A stretch of 64,000 bases of DNA, from positions 248,001 to 312,000 of the forward strand of contig NZ_BMXB01000002.1 of NCBI RefSeq assembly GCF_014651535.1. The letters are read 5' to 3'. Of this stretch, positions 34,136 to 42,829 are shown in pieces. The DNA comes from Salinimicrobium marinum (GTDB lineage Bacteria > Bacteroidota > Bacteroidia > Flavobacteriales > Flavobacteriaceae). How positions within the stretch are numbered: position 1 is the first letter of the stretch; each line of letters begins with the position of its first letter. The translations under genes were made by a program, and so were the position numbers. The notes beneath the pieces are model-generated. The model had not been told where the DNA came from. It saw only the letters and a program-made list of their open reading frames with translations, and did not search any database.

Positions 34136-36307
34136 CTATTTTTTTCTTTGTACCAGCTCCAGTTGATCTACAGATACAGATGTTGTGAAAATTCCATAAT
34201 TTACTTTTGCTGTTCCTTTTTCTATACTGTCGATAGAGCCAACGGCTTTCCCGTCTTCCAACCTTACCCTGTCTCCAACTTTAAGGGCTACTTTAGGTTT
34301 GGCTGCTTCTTCTTTTTTCTCTACTTCTTTTTTTTCTTTTTTCTTCTCACGAATCACCTGGACCTTCTGCTCAGCCTCTTTCTGCACTTTTTGCTGTTTG
34401 GCTTTTTCAGTTTTCTTCTGTTGGGCACTAAGCTTCTTACGCTTGGCGTTTTCCATTTCCACGATCTTCAGGAATTCCCCTATCAACTCCTTTTTCTTCT
34501 TGTTTTCAAAGTACTTTTCACTAATTTCGTTGATCTTATTACCAAGATAAATAAGCCGCTGATTGCTGTCATATAACTCCTGAAAACCTTCAAGTTTCCG
34601 CTGAATCCGGGCATTGGTTTCTTCCAGCTTTTTCTTTTCGGTTTCTGCTTTTTGCTCCTTGGTTTTCAAAGAAGTTGTGGTTTTCTGAAGTTTAGACCGC
34701 TCTTTCTGAAGGTCGGCTATACTTTTGTCAAACCTTATTTTTCCTCGCTCCACCTTCTTTTTTGAGCGGTTAATAAGGCTATAAGGAATACCATTTTTTT
34801 GCGCAACCTCAAATGTGAAAGAACTACCGGCTTCACCCATGTGCAACTTATAGAGCGGCTCCAGAGTCCGAGAGTCAAAAAGCATGTTCGCGTTCATAAT
34901 ATGCGGCAACTCATTGGCCAGCATTTTAAGGTTGGCATAATGAGTGGTTAAAATTCCGAAAGATTCTTTTTCGTAGAATACCTCCAGGAAGGTTTCTGCC
35001 AGGGCACCCCCGAGTTCAGGATCACTTCCGGTACCAAATTCATCGATCAAAAAGAGCGTATTGTCGTCACATTTCCGAAGAAAGCGATTCATATTTTTTA
35101 AGCGGTAACTGTAGGTGCTCAGGTGATTTTCTATGGATTGGTTATCTCCAATATCAGTTAGAACTTTATCAAACAGGCACATCCTGCTGTATTCGTGAAC
35201 AGGTAATAACAACCCGCTTTGCAGCATAACCTGCAACAAGCCTACCGTTTTAAGGGTAATACTTTTTCCGCCGGCATTGGGCCCCGAAATTACGATGATG
35301 CGCTTCTCCTTGTGTAGGTCAATGCTTTGAGGATAGGTTTTCTTCTTTTCTTTTCTGTTATTCAACAGCAATAAAGGATGATAAGCATCCCTTAGCTCAA
35401 TTTCTTTTTCATCCACGATCTTTGGAAGAAGTGCATTGAGTTCTATGGCATATTTAGCCTTAGCGGCTATGACATCGATGTCACTTAACAGATCCTGATA
35501 TTCCTTCAACAGCGGGCGAAACGGACGGATAAAATTAGTCAGTTCCTTTAAAATCCGCTTGATTTCTTCTTTTTCCTCATATTCCAGGTTGTTAAGTTCC
35601 CTGGTGTAGGTATAGGTAGCTTCCGGCTGAATATATACGATGCTTCCGGTTTTGGAATTTCCAAGAATTCCACCTTTTACTTTTCGGCGATGCATTGCTG
35701 AAACGGCCAAAACCCGAACGTTTTCCACTACAGATTCCCGAATATCATCCAGGTATCCCAAATTATTGTAATGGGTCAAGGCGCTTCCAAAACTGGAATT
35801 AATACTTCCTTTTACCTGATTTATTTTTCTGCGTACTTCCTGGAGCAGGGGGGAAGCATCATCCTTCACTTCTCCAAAACGATCAATGACTTTTTGGATC
35901 CGCTCTACAAGTACGGTAGTAAATTCTACTTCTGAAGTAGTTTTGTGCAGGGTTGGGTATAGGTCCTCAAATTTATTGAAAAACCGAATCTGCGTATTTA
36001 CGGTTTCAGAAATAGCACTTATTTTCCTGAAGCTGGAGGCTTCCAACATGGTATCCTCGATCTTCAGCATTTTAATTTCATTATCTATGGCATCAAATCC
36101 GTGGTTGGGAATACGGCTTTCCTGCTGATAGGAGGAGACGTATTCGTTAGTTTGATGCAGTGAAAAAATGGTATCTTCAGGGGTCGGAAAAGGGGAAATT
36201 TCTAAAGCTTTAAATTTACCCGGCCCGGTGATAGCATACTCACTTACCTGTTTGCAAACAGCCGGAAATTCCAGATCTGAAAGAGTTTTCTTTGTTATTT
36301 TAATCAT
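34136..36307 (-). CDS. mutS2: MutS2-like ATPase lacking the Smr domain
   Basis: 723 aa. MutS core and clamp regions (about 1-290) precede the ATPase domain: ISGPNAGGKSITLKTVGLL (Walker A) near 330, then LFLIDEFGTGSDPELGGALAE (Walker B) and TTHYANLKMLANE. A long Lys/Glu-rich coiled coil (about 515-660) follows, then a KOW-like end, KVGDRVRLEDGKAVGSIDSI. MutS2 acts on recombination intermediates or, in some species, collided ribosomes. The C-terminal Smr nuclease domain of typical MutS2 (about 780 aa) is absent, and the frame ends cleanly, so this is not a frameshift. It is divergent from ung. Confidence 0.88.
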   Translation of the reverse strand: MIKITKKTLSDLEFPAVCKQVSEYAITGPGKFKALEISPFPTPEDTIFSLHQTNEYVSSYQQESRIPNHGFDAIDNEIKMLKIEDTMLEASSFRKISAISETVNTQIRFFNKFEDLYPTLHKTTSEVEFTTVLVERIQKVIDRFGEVKDDASPLLQEVRRKINQVKGSINSSFGSALTHYNNLGYLDDIRESVVENVRVLAVSAMHRRKVKGGILGNSKTGSIVYIQPEATYTYTRELNNLEYEEKEEIKRILKELTNFIRPFRPLLKEYQDLLSDIDVIAAKAKYAIELNALLPKIVDEKEIELRDAYHPLLLLNNRKEKKKTYPQSIDLHKEKRIIVISGPNAGGKSITLKTVGLLQVMLQSGLLLPVHEYSRMCLFDKVLTDIGDNQSIENHLSTYSYRLKNMNRFLRKCDDNTLFLIDEFGTGSDPELGGALAETFLEVFYEKESFGILTTHYANLKMLANELPHIMNANMLFDSRTLEPLYKLHMGEAGSSFTFEVAQKNGIPYSLINRSKKKVERGKIRFDKSIADLQKERSKLQKTTTSLKTKEQKAETEKKKLEETNARIQRKLEGFQELYDSNQRLIYLGNKINEISEKYFENKKKKELIGEFLKIVEMENAKRKKLSAQQKKTEKAKQQKVQKEAEQKVQVIREKKKEKKEVEKKEEAAKPKVALKVGDRVRLEDGKAVGSIDSIEKGTAKVNYGIFTTSVSVDQLELVQRKK

Positions 36308-36320
36308 ATGTGATTTTCCC

Positions 36321-36328
36321 TACTTTTG
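36321..36328 (+). promoter_or_regulatory. Candidate -7 box of ung
   Basis: TACTTTTG fits TAnnTTTG, 25 nt upstream of the ung ATG at 36354, in the 46-bp gap between divergent mutS2 and ung. A TTTG at 36291-36294 is 26 nt upstream, somewhat too far for a standard -33 box. Confidence 0.4.
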
Positions 36329-36353
36329 GGGTACAGCAAATTTACTTATTATT

Positions 36354-37019
36354 ATGGATGTCTCTATTGAGCAAAATTGGAAATTAAAGTTAAATGATGA
36401 GTTCGAAAAGCCCTATTTTAAGGAACTTGTAAGTTTTGTGAAAAACGAATACAAAACAAATGACTGTTTCCCTAAAGCCGAAAATATTTTCAATGCTTTT
36501 GAACTCTCACCTTTTGATAAGACAAAGGTAGTAATCATTGGGCAAGATCCATACCATGGTTACGGTCAGGCCCACGGACTTTGTTTTTCTGTTCAGCCCG
36601 GGGTGAAAATTCCGCCTTCCCTGGTGAACATTTTCAGGGAAATCAAAGATGATTTGGGTAAAGCTGTTCCCGAGACGGGAAACCTTAAAAGATGGGCAGA
36701 GCAGGGGGTCTTAATGCTAAATACCACTCTAACGGTTCGGTCTGCGCAGGCAGGTTCTCACCAGGGAAAAGGCTGGGAAAAGTTTACAGATGCTGTTATT
36801 CAAAAAATTTCTAATGAAAAAGAAGGAGTTGTGTTCCTTCTTTGGGGTGGGCCTGCTAAGAAGAAAGGCGCTAAAATTGATACTTCCAGACATCTCGTTC
36901 TTACCAGTGGGCATCCTTCCCCTTTGGCAGCCAACAGAGGTTATTGGTTCGGGAACAAACACTTTAGTAAAACCAATGAATATCTCGTTTCTAGAGGCCA
37001 GGAACCCATCGACTGGTAA
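36354..37019 (+). CDS. ung: Uracil-DNA glycosylase (family 1)
   Basis: 221 aa from ATG 36354; a longer in-frame start lies inside mutS2 and is rejected. The water-activating motif VVIIGQDPYHGYGQAHGLCF near residue 60, the ATP-free Pro/Ser loop region IPPSLVNIFREI, and the DNA-minor-groove loop HPSPLAANRGYWFGNKHFS near 188 are intact. The enzyme removes uracil from DNA after cytosine deamination or dUMP misincorporation. It is divergent from mutS2, so two DNA-maintenance genes share one control region. Confidence 0.97.
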   Translation: MDVSIEQNWKLKLNDEFEKPYFKELVSFVKNEYKTNDCFPKAENIFNAFELSPFDKTKVVIIGQDPYHGYGQAHGLCFSVQPGVKIPPSLVNIFREIKDDLGKAVPETGNLKRWAEQGVLMLNTTLTVRSAQAGSHQGKGWEKFTDAVIQKISNEKEGVVFLLWGGPAKKKGAKIDTSRHLVLTSGHPSPLAANRGYWFGNKHFSKTNEYLVSRGQEPIDW

Positions 37020-37034
37020 TCCAGCTAAGCAGGC

Positions 37035-37628
37035 TTAGAATCGATATCCCACATTGATGGCGGGAAGAATCACAATATCGGGAGAGTCTTTGTGAAAAAG
37101 ATTTCTTCCAACCCCAAAGGAAAGATCGATCATAAAACCTTGTTTCGCGACATATTTATGTCCTACGCCCACTCCCAGGGCAAGATCTGTATAATCGAGA
37201 AATTCGTCTTCATGGTAAATTTCACCTGTAGGACGGGTTTTTTCAACTTCTTTTTCATTTTCTCCGCTGGAGATCATCCCAAATGCTTCGGCATAAAAGC
37301 CCCAGGCGGTATTTTCCTCTTTGAAAAAGAATTTGAATTTAGTGGTTAAGGAAAAATCCTTCGCATAAGCTTCTGAAAGGTCAAAATCTTCACCTTCATT
37401 TTTATTCGTCAATTTTGTGAAAACATCTACCGATAGGGAGCTGTGATCTGTGAGTATACGCTCATAAGTGATGTCCAGTGCACCAAAAATAAGAACATTG
37501 AAAACGTTGGCACTTAGTTCATTTTGTGCAATATCCCGTGGAAATTGTTCTTCGTTATATGAATTCTGCTGTGCATATACTCCGGAGAATATCAGAAAGA
37601 ACAGAAATGTGATGCTACTATTTTTCAT
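37035..37628 (-). CDS. Outer-membrane beta-barrel protein, DUF3575-like
   Basis: 197 aa. Signal peptide MKNSSITFLFFLIFSGVYAQ is followed by NELSANVFNVLIFGALDITYERIL, the opening of DUF3575-type barrels, and strand segments such as LALGVGVGHKYVAKQG and IDLSFGVGRNLF; it ends GYRF with a terminal phenylalanine. It is an 8-strand-type outer-membrane protein of unknown role. It converges on ung and shares a strand with, and lies 36 nt downstream of, the solute-binding-like gene, with no shared pathway evident. Confidence 0.7.
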   Translation of the reverse strand: MKNSSITFLFFLIFSGVYAQQNSYNEEQFPRDIAQNELSANVFNVLIFGALDITYERILTDHSSLSVDVFTKLTNKNEGEDFDLSEAYAKDFSLTTKFKFFFKEENTAWGFYAEAFGMISSGENEKEVEKTRPTGEIYHEDEFLDYTDLALGVGVGHKYVAKQGFMIDLSFGVGRNLFHKDSPDIVILPAINVGYRF

Positions 37629-37664
37629 GAGGTAAATTTTGTGTGAAAAAATAACCTTTATTTG

Positions 37665-38516
37665 TTAAAAGGGATGAATAAGGCTGGAATTTCTGACTTT
37701 CTCCGGAATAAGATCCAGTTCTTTTAAATGATCCTGCACACGATCCAGCTCTGTTTCTGAAATTAATTCTCTGCTCCAGCTGGTCATCTTGAGCCATTCT
37801 TTAATGTCTTCTTCTTTTTGACCGTACCTTTCAGAAAGTTGCTTTTCAATTCCGGGTATTTCTTTGAAATCTTTGGTTTTATAGTTCAGCGTATCGAGCA
37901 TTTGCTTAACGGCATCCTGATTTTCCTTCAGGAATTCCTCCCTTACAGCAATTACAAAACACGGCCACGGAGTAGGGCAGTCGCCAAGCCTCCTAAAGAT
38001 TCCCCGGTCTACTAATGGCTTGGTGGTAAAATGCTCCCACATAAAATAGGCTGCATCTCCGTCTTTTAAGGCTTTTACAGCCCCTTCAATATCTGTTACT
38101 ACCTCAAACTCGAGTTTATCAGGTTCCCAGCCTAATCTTCTTGCGTTTACAAATGCCATTAAATGGGAACCCGATCCATAGCGGCTGATGGCCACCTTTT
38201 CATCTTGAAGATCTTCCAGATTTTTATACCCGGACCCTTCAGCAACATGAATTCCCCATTTTAGAGATGAACCTATATATTCCTGAACGATCTTCACCTT
38301 GTTGCCGGCAATGATGTCTTTGATGATCCCCTCGGTAAGGATGACCGAAACATCTATTTCATTATCCCGAAGGGCTTTGCACATGGCACCGGTACCATCT
38401 GGAAAATCCTTCCAGGTGAGCTCGAGTCCCTGCTTTTCAAAATCCTTATTTTCCATTGACAGGTGCCAGGGCAGGTTAAAATGTTCCGGAACACCACCGA
38501 CTCTTATATTTTTCAT
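37665..38516 (-). CDS. Cytosolic solute-binding-protein-like (NMT1/SsuA-fold) protein
   Basis: 283 aa with a two-lobed periplasmic-binding-protein fold: IRVGGVPEHFNLPWHLSMEN at the start, then DFPDGTGAMCKALRDNEIDVSV, and YGSGSHLMAFVNARRLGWEP with a hinge-type GDAAYFMWEHFT. There is no signal peptide or lipobox and no ABC permease or ATPase gene nearby, so it probably works in the cytosol. Sequence-related cytosolic proteins occur in fungi and bacteria (from memory, Candida Ca3427-like). The ligand is unknown. Its ATG overlaps the ppk1 stop by 4 bp, so translation is coupled to ppk1. Confidence 0.8.
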   Translation of the reverse strand: MKNIRVGGVPEHFNLPWHLSMENKDFEKQGLELTWKDFPDGTGAMCKALRDNEIDVSVILTEGIIKDIIAGNKVKIVQEYIGSSLKWGIHVAEGSGYKNLEDLQDEKVAISRYGSGSHLMAFVNARRLGWEPDKLEFEVVTDIEGAVKALKDGDAAYFMWEHFTTKPLVDRGIFRRLGDCPTPWPCFVIAVREEFLKENQDAVKQMLDTLNYKTKDFKEIPGIEKQLSERYGQKEEDIKEWLKMTSWSRELISETELDRVQDHLKELDLIPEKVRNSSLIHPF

Positions 38517-40564
38517 GCTTCGTGTTTTTCTTTTAAATAATGGTAGATCTCGTATTGAGACCTGAATTCTTTTTCCCCAGGAGGTTTTTCCACGTACTGA
38601 TTACTTTCAGATGAATCCTGTATCCTGGCTTTTACATTATCCCTAAACTGAATCTGGAGGATTTCTTTAAACTCTTGTTTGATATCTTCATCATAAATGG
38701 GAGTAATAACCTCAATTCTACGGTCAAGATTTCGAGTCATCCAATCGGCACTCCCAAAATATATTTCTTCATTTCCGTCATTCTCAAATAAATAAATTCT
38801 GCCGTGTTCCAGGTATCTGTCTACGATACTGGTGATGTAAATGTTTTCGCTCATTCCCTTGATCCCCGGAATCAGGCAGGTAAATCCTCTTACCAGCAGC
38901 CTTATTTCGACTCCGGCGTTACTTGCTTTGTAAAGCTGTTCGATGATTTCCTGATCTTCCAGACTGTTCATCTTGGCCGTGATTTTGGCTTTTTTTCCTA
39001 ACTGAATATTTTCTATCTCCCGGTTGATCATATCACTGAAATTCTTGCGGGTGGAAAAAGGGGACACCAGCAATCTTTTTGCTCTTGGAATGATCAATTC
39101 ACCTTCCAGAACATTAAATACGCGGGAAAGCTCTCTCGTTATTTTTTTGTGAGCAGTGAAGATCGCATGATCACAATATATTTTGGATGTTTTGCTGTTG
39201 AAATTTCCTGTACCTATGTAGGCATAATCTATTAATTCTTCGTTCTCCTTGCGTGTGATGAGCAGGATCTTGGAATGCACCTTGATCTTTGGATAGCTGT
39301 AAATGACAGTAGCCCCAGCATCTTCAAATTTTCTTCCCCAGTCAATGTTGTTCTTTTCATCAAACCTTGCTTTGGCCTCGATAAAAACTGTTAGTTTTTT
39401 GCCGTTTTTTAAAACTTTCAGAAGCGTGGAAGTAAGTTCCGATTCATCGGCTACCCTATATATGGATATTTTTATTTCTTTTACATCTTTATCCGATGCA
39501 GCCTGCTCTAAAAATCTTTCTACATAATCAAATGACATGTATGGAAAATGCAGAGCCTGGTCCTTTTGTGAAATTACCTTAAAATAATCTGAAGCAGTTT
39601 CAAGAACTTTGTGTTTTATTGGCGGTAGATCCTCGTAGTGTAATTTGGGATTATTAGTGGGATCTTCAAAGGAAAAGAAATCACTAAAATTATGATATTC
39701 GCCGCCTGGCATCATATCAATCTTGCCCAGGCCAAGCAACTTCCGAAGCCTTTTTTGATCTTCTTTTGGCATGCGCGCATCATAGAGCAACCTGGTAGGC
39801 TGACCTTGAGATCGCTGCTTGAGGGAATCGTAGATCTTTTCTGCTAGCACCCCTTCAAGTTCGTCTTCAATATATAATTCTGCATCCCTGGAAAGCTTAA
39901 TCTCAAAAATACCTTTAACTTTTTTATTCGGAAAAATTTCAGGTATTTGAGATTTTATAAGATCGTCCAGGAAAGTGAGCTGATTTTTCTCGTCTGCAGA
40001 TCTTAGATTTATAAACCTGCCGCAGTGTTCCACGGGTAGATTAATAATTCCGAAATTTTCTTCGTCTTTAAAAGTCACTAGTAAATACAGTACGTTGTTT
40101 TCGAGAAAAAGTTCCTCGCCTTTTTCCACATCGATCACCTTCGGGTGGATATGGGAGCTGGCTTTGCTGTAATAGGATGTTGCAAAATTATTTTCAGATA
40201 ATGAAAAATCATTATAATTTATGAGGAAAATGCCATTTTCTTCAAGTTCCGGAATGATCTCCTCATAAAATATTCGTCCAAATTCCTGTTGCTGAATTTT
40301 TACTTCCCTCAGGATCTCTTTTACTTTCTTACTAGGGCGTAAAGCCAATTGCTGTCTCAGGCTCTTTTTAATCCGTTTCATTTGCCGCAACTGGGAAACC
40401 CGAACCCTGAAATATTCATCCAGGTTCATTGAAAAAATAGCAAGAAATTTTATTCGCTCAAAAAGTGGGTTTCTTCGATCTTGTGCCTCCTGTAGTACTC
40501 TTCCATTAAAACTTAACCAATTTAAATCACGATGCCTTAAACGTGTTTCTTCAGGCTTTAACAT
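38513..40564 (-). CDS. ppk1: Polyphosphate kinase PPK1
   Basis: 683 aa, full length. N domain RHRDLNWLSFNGRVLQEAQD, head domain LFERIKFLAIFSMNLDEYFRVRV, and the two catalytic PLD-like domains with IKVHSKILLITRK (phosphorylated His) and YIGTGNFNSKTS, then EHGRIYLFENDGNEEIYFGS near 585. PPK1 makes inorganic polyphosphate from ATP reversibly at the membrane. It is cotranslated with the solute-binding-like gene. A Ppx/GppA-family gene lies 23 kb away at the right edge. Confidence 0.96.
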   Translation of the reverse strand: MLKPEETRLRHRDLNWLSFNGRVLQEAQDRRNPLFERIKFLAIFSMNLDEYFRVRVSQLRQMKRIKKSLRQQLALRPSKKVKEILREVKIQQQEFGRIFYEEIIPELEENGIFLINYNDFSLSENNFATSYYSKASSHIHPKVIDVEKGEELFLENNVLYLLVTFKDEENFGIINLPVEHCGRFINLRSADEKNQLTFLDDLIKSQIPEIFPNKKVKGIFEIKLSRDAELYIEDELEGVLAEKIYDSLKQRSQGQPTRLLYDARMPKEDQKRLRKLLGLGKIDMMPGGEYHNFSDFFSFEDPTNNPKLHYEDLPPIKHKVLETASDYFKVISQKDQALHFPYMSFDYVERFLEQAASDKDVKEIKISIYRVADESELTSTLLKVLKNGKKLTVFIEAKARFDEKNNIDWGRKFEDAGATVIYSYPKIKVHSKILLITRKENEELIDYAYIGTGNFNSKTSKIYCDHAIFTAHKKITRELSRVFNVLEGELIIPRAKRLLVSPFSTRKNFSDMINREIENIQLGKKAKITAKMNSLEDQEIIEQLYKASNAGVEIRLLVRGFTCLIPGIKGMSENIYITSIVDRYLEHGRIYLFENDGNEEIYFGSADWMTRNLDRRIEVITPIYDEDIKQEFKEILQIQFRDNVKARIQDSSESNQYVEKPPGEKEFRSQYEIYHYLKEKHEA

Positions 40565-40625
40565 ATTTTGCTATTTACTCAAAAATACGAATAAGGGAAC
40601 CTATTGATTTTAATTTTCTGTTAAA

Positions 40626-41504
40626 TCAATTCTCGGGAACCAGCTTGTTCAGCGTGTATTGAATAAGTTCATCCACTGTCTTTCCGGCATCGGGACTGAA
40701 CTCTCCAGTCGCACGATTGGCTATAATGGCGTTCATGGAAACGGCCCTGTGACCAAGCATTTTGGACAATCCGTAGATGGCAGCTGTTTCCATTTCCAGG
40801 TTGGTAACTTTTTTTCCGCGGAAGGAAAAACTACCCATCCTGTCATTTAGTTTATCATCCTGCAGGGGTAATCTCAATACTCTTCCCTGTGGGCCATAAA
40901 AACCTACATTGGTACCGGTAAATCCTTTAAAAATGTTTTCTGAAAATAATTTTTCGGCAAGCTCTTCGTTACAGGAAACCACGTATGGCGCACTTTTTTC
41001 CTTGCTTAACTGGAGATGTTCACTCAGCGCCTGATTAAAATCCTGCAGCTGAATGTCTTCACTTTGATAAAAATGCAGAAGAGAATCAAAGCCTACTGCC
41101 ATTTCACTTTGTACAAAAGCATCTACGGGAATTTCTGCCTGTATGGATCCCGAAGTTCCAATTCGTACGATGTCTAGACTTGTATGCTGTTCCTTGATCT
41201 TTCTCTCCTTAAAATTAATGTTTACAAGAGCATCTAGTTCATTCAGGACAATATCTATATTATCTGTTCCTATTCCGGTGGAGATAACGGTGATCCTTTT
41301 ACCCCTATAAAAACCTGTCTGGGTATGAAATTCTCTTTTTTTGATGACAATATCCACCTTGTCAAAATATTTTGTGACTTTTTCCACCCTTTCCGGGTCA
41401 CCTACCACAATGACGGTGTCTGCTAAATTTTCCGGAAGTAAATTAAGGTGATAAATACTTCCGTCTTTGTTTAAAATAAATTCTGAAGCTTCGAGACTAT
41501 TCAT
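40626..41504 (-). CDS. udp: Nucleoside phosphorylase (uridine phosphorylase-like)
   Basis: 292 aa, PNP/UDP family 1. ADTVIVVGDPERVEKVTKYF near 30, VISTGIGTDNIDIVLNELDA near 75, IVRIGTSGSI near 110, and MGSFSFRGKKVTNLEMETAA with AIYGLSKMLGHRAVS mark the phosphate and ribose sites. It splits uridine or related nucleosides with phosphate in salvage. Exact base preference is not certain; it is longer than E. coli Udp (253 aa) because of an N-terminal extension and an insert. It lies 61 nt before ppk1 and 1 nt after the DUF1835 gene on the same strand, suggesting a joint operon. Confidence 0.88.
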   Translation of the reverse strand: MNSLEASEFILNKDGSIYHLNLLPENLADTVIVVGDPERVEKVTKYFDKVDIVIKKREFHTQTGFYRGKRITVISTGIGTDNIDIVLNELDALVNINFKERKIKEQHTSLDIVRIGTSGSIQAEIPVDAFVQSEMAVGFDSLLHFYQSEDIQLQDFNQALSEHLQLSKEKSAPYVVSCNEELAEKLFSENIFKGFTGTNVGFYGPQGRVLRLPLQDDKLNDRMGSFSFRGKKVTNLEMETAAIYGLSKMLGHRAVSMNAIIANRATGEFSPDAGKTVDELIQYTLNKLVPEN

Positions 41505-41505
41505 G

Positions 41506-42450
41506 TTATAGTTTTAATAGGTTGTGCGAATCAGGGTCATACAAATAATCATATTTTCCAACGCCCCCGTAGCAATCATTGTCTTTTAATTCCTGATAAT
41601 AATTCCTGGAAGAAGAAATAGCATTCAATCCGGATTCACTGAGTGTGAGTTTTTCATTTTCCAGCGCATAGAATGGCTTTAATTTTTGAATCACTCGTTG
41701 CATTTGCATATCTCCATATCCGTAATATCCCTGGTATTGTAAGGCATAACCCAGCAAATGATGTAAGGAAGTGATCTGGTGTTTCTGGATAAGCTTCAGC
41801 ACGTTTATTTCCAGGCTGTTTAAACCTGATTTTGCATTGGGAAACCTTTCTATATGGGCACGAATACAGCTGGAAAGATATTCGAAATTTGTTGTTTTTT
41901 TGATCTTGGACTTTAAACGAATGGGATTTTGGCTGCAGTATAGATCCCAGATAAGTGTAGCCATTTGCACATCATCATCGGTTAAAGAAATTTTACAGTC
42001 GTAATGCTTCTGAAGCTGGTTTACGCTAAGATCTGAAAGTGGTGCAAGCTCCTGGTCTCCTTTGAGCCTTCCGCTGCAAACCAGGTAAAGCGGATTGTTT
42101 TTCCGGTTTTGTTTTAAGAAACTTATTACTGCGAGCATGTTCATGTGGGAAAAAAGATCGAATTCAAACCACAGGATTACTTCATCATAGCCATTTATGG
42201 CTGCAAGTTTATCAAGTTCCGAAATGAATTTTTCTTTGTAATCCTGTTCCGGTATCTTGTAGTTTTCCCAAAGGAATTTTTTCCTTATCTCTAAAAATTT
42301 TTCATTGCCAACTTCCTGCAATGTTGGCCCTTCACACAACATTTCCCGCCAAACAATGACATCTCCCGGAATTTTAAGCTGCTGTAGCTTGTCAACAAGG
42401 TCATCACCATTTGTAATATGTAATAATTTCTTTTCTTCCATAGCTTCCAA
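41506..42450 (-). CDS. DUF1835 domain protein
   Basis: 314 aa. The DUF1835 N-terminal part is clear: LLHITNGDDLVDKLQQLKIP, VIVWREMLCEGPT, then EVILWFEFDLFSHMNMLAVI. The C-terminal half (about 190-314) is helical and ends YDYLYDPDSHNLLKL, as in DUF3658-type members. It is cytosolic and its function is unknown; relatives occur widely in Firmicutes and Bacteroidota. A second in-frame ATG nine bases into the gene is an equally good start. It is followed 1 nt later by the phosphorylase. Confidence 0.82.
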   Translation of the reverse strand: MEAMEEKKLLHITNGDDLVDKLQQLKIPGDVIVWREMLCEGPTLQEVGNEKFLEIRKKFLWENYKIPEQDYKEKFISELDKLAAINGYDEVILWFEFDLFSHMNMLAVISFLKQNRKNNPLYLVCSGRLKGDQELAPLSDLSVNQLQKHYDCKISLTDDDVQMATLIWDLYCSQNPIRLKSKIKKTTNFEYLSSCIRAHIERFPNAKSGLNSLEINVLKLIQKHQITSLHHLLGYALQYQGYYGYGDMQMQRVIQKLKPFYALENEKLTLSESGLNAISSSRNYYQELKDNDCYGGVGKYDYLYDPDSHNLLKL

Positions 42451-42458
42451 AATAAAAA

Positions 42459-42488
42459 AACGTGCTGTAGGTTACCCTCCAACACGTT
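42459..42488 (-). terminator. Terminator overlapping the stop of the SUI1 gene
   Basis: On the minus strand AACGTGTTG (42488-42480) pairs with CAGCACGTT (42467-42459), one G-T wobble, followed by seven T. The left arm overlaps the end of the SUI1 coding sequence, so the terminator is partly coding. Confidence 0.7.
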
Positions 42489-42825
42489 TTACATTATATC
42501 CTTTCTCCTTCAAAAAAGTCATTATTTTATCCCTTACATCTCCCTGGATTAGAATCTCTCCATCTTTAACCGAGCCGCCGACTCCGCATTTCTTTTTGAG
42601 TTGTTTTCCAAGAACAGTAAGATCTTCGTCGGTTCCAACAAAGCCGGCAATCACCGTTACCGTTTTTCCCGCTCGTCCCTTTGAACTGTAATGGGCTTCA
42701 AGGTGTTGCTTTGAAGGTGGGAGTGTCTGTTCCTGCTCCTCCGAATCATGATCTGGTGTGAAATCATCATTAGTCGAAAAAACAAATCCGCCCAGATCTT
42801 CAAGGCCCATTTTCTTCTTAGCCAT
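42472..42825 (-). CDS. SUI1/eIF1-type translation initiation factor-like protein
   Basis: 117 aa, bacterial YciH type. A charged N-terminus (MAKKKMGLEDLGGFVFSTND) precedes the SUI1 core: SSKGRAGKTVTVIAGFVGTD, then LKKKCGVGGSVKDGEILIQG and IMTFLKEKGYNVKRVGG. The GVGGSVKDG loop and IQGD strand are the eIF1 hallmarks. The bacterial members are proposed to affect start-site fidelity and stress translation; direct evidence is limited. The gene follows the 2OG-oxygenase gene by 4 nt and its stop lies within its terminator. Confidence 0.92.
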   Translation of the reverse strand: MAKKKMGLEDLGGFVFSTNDDFTPDHDSEEQEQTLPPSKQHLEAHYSSKGRAGKTVTVIAGFVGTDEDLTVLGKQLKKKCGVGGSVKDGEILIQGDVRDKIMTFLKEKGYNVKRVGG

Positions 42826-42829
42826 AACC

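Noticed and set aside
34299-34576. Open plus-strand frames with Phe-rich, hydrophobic products
   Set aside because: They are antisense to the Lys/Glu-rich coiled coil of MutS2, which forces Phe/Ser-rich codons on the other strand.
36168-36353. Upstream start for uracil-DNA glycosylase
   Set aside because: It lies inside mutS2 and would put an unrelated 62-residue extension before the conserved MDVSIEQNW start.
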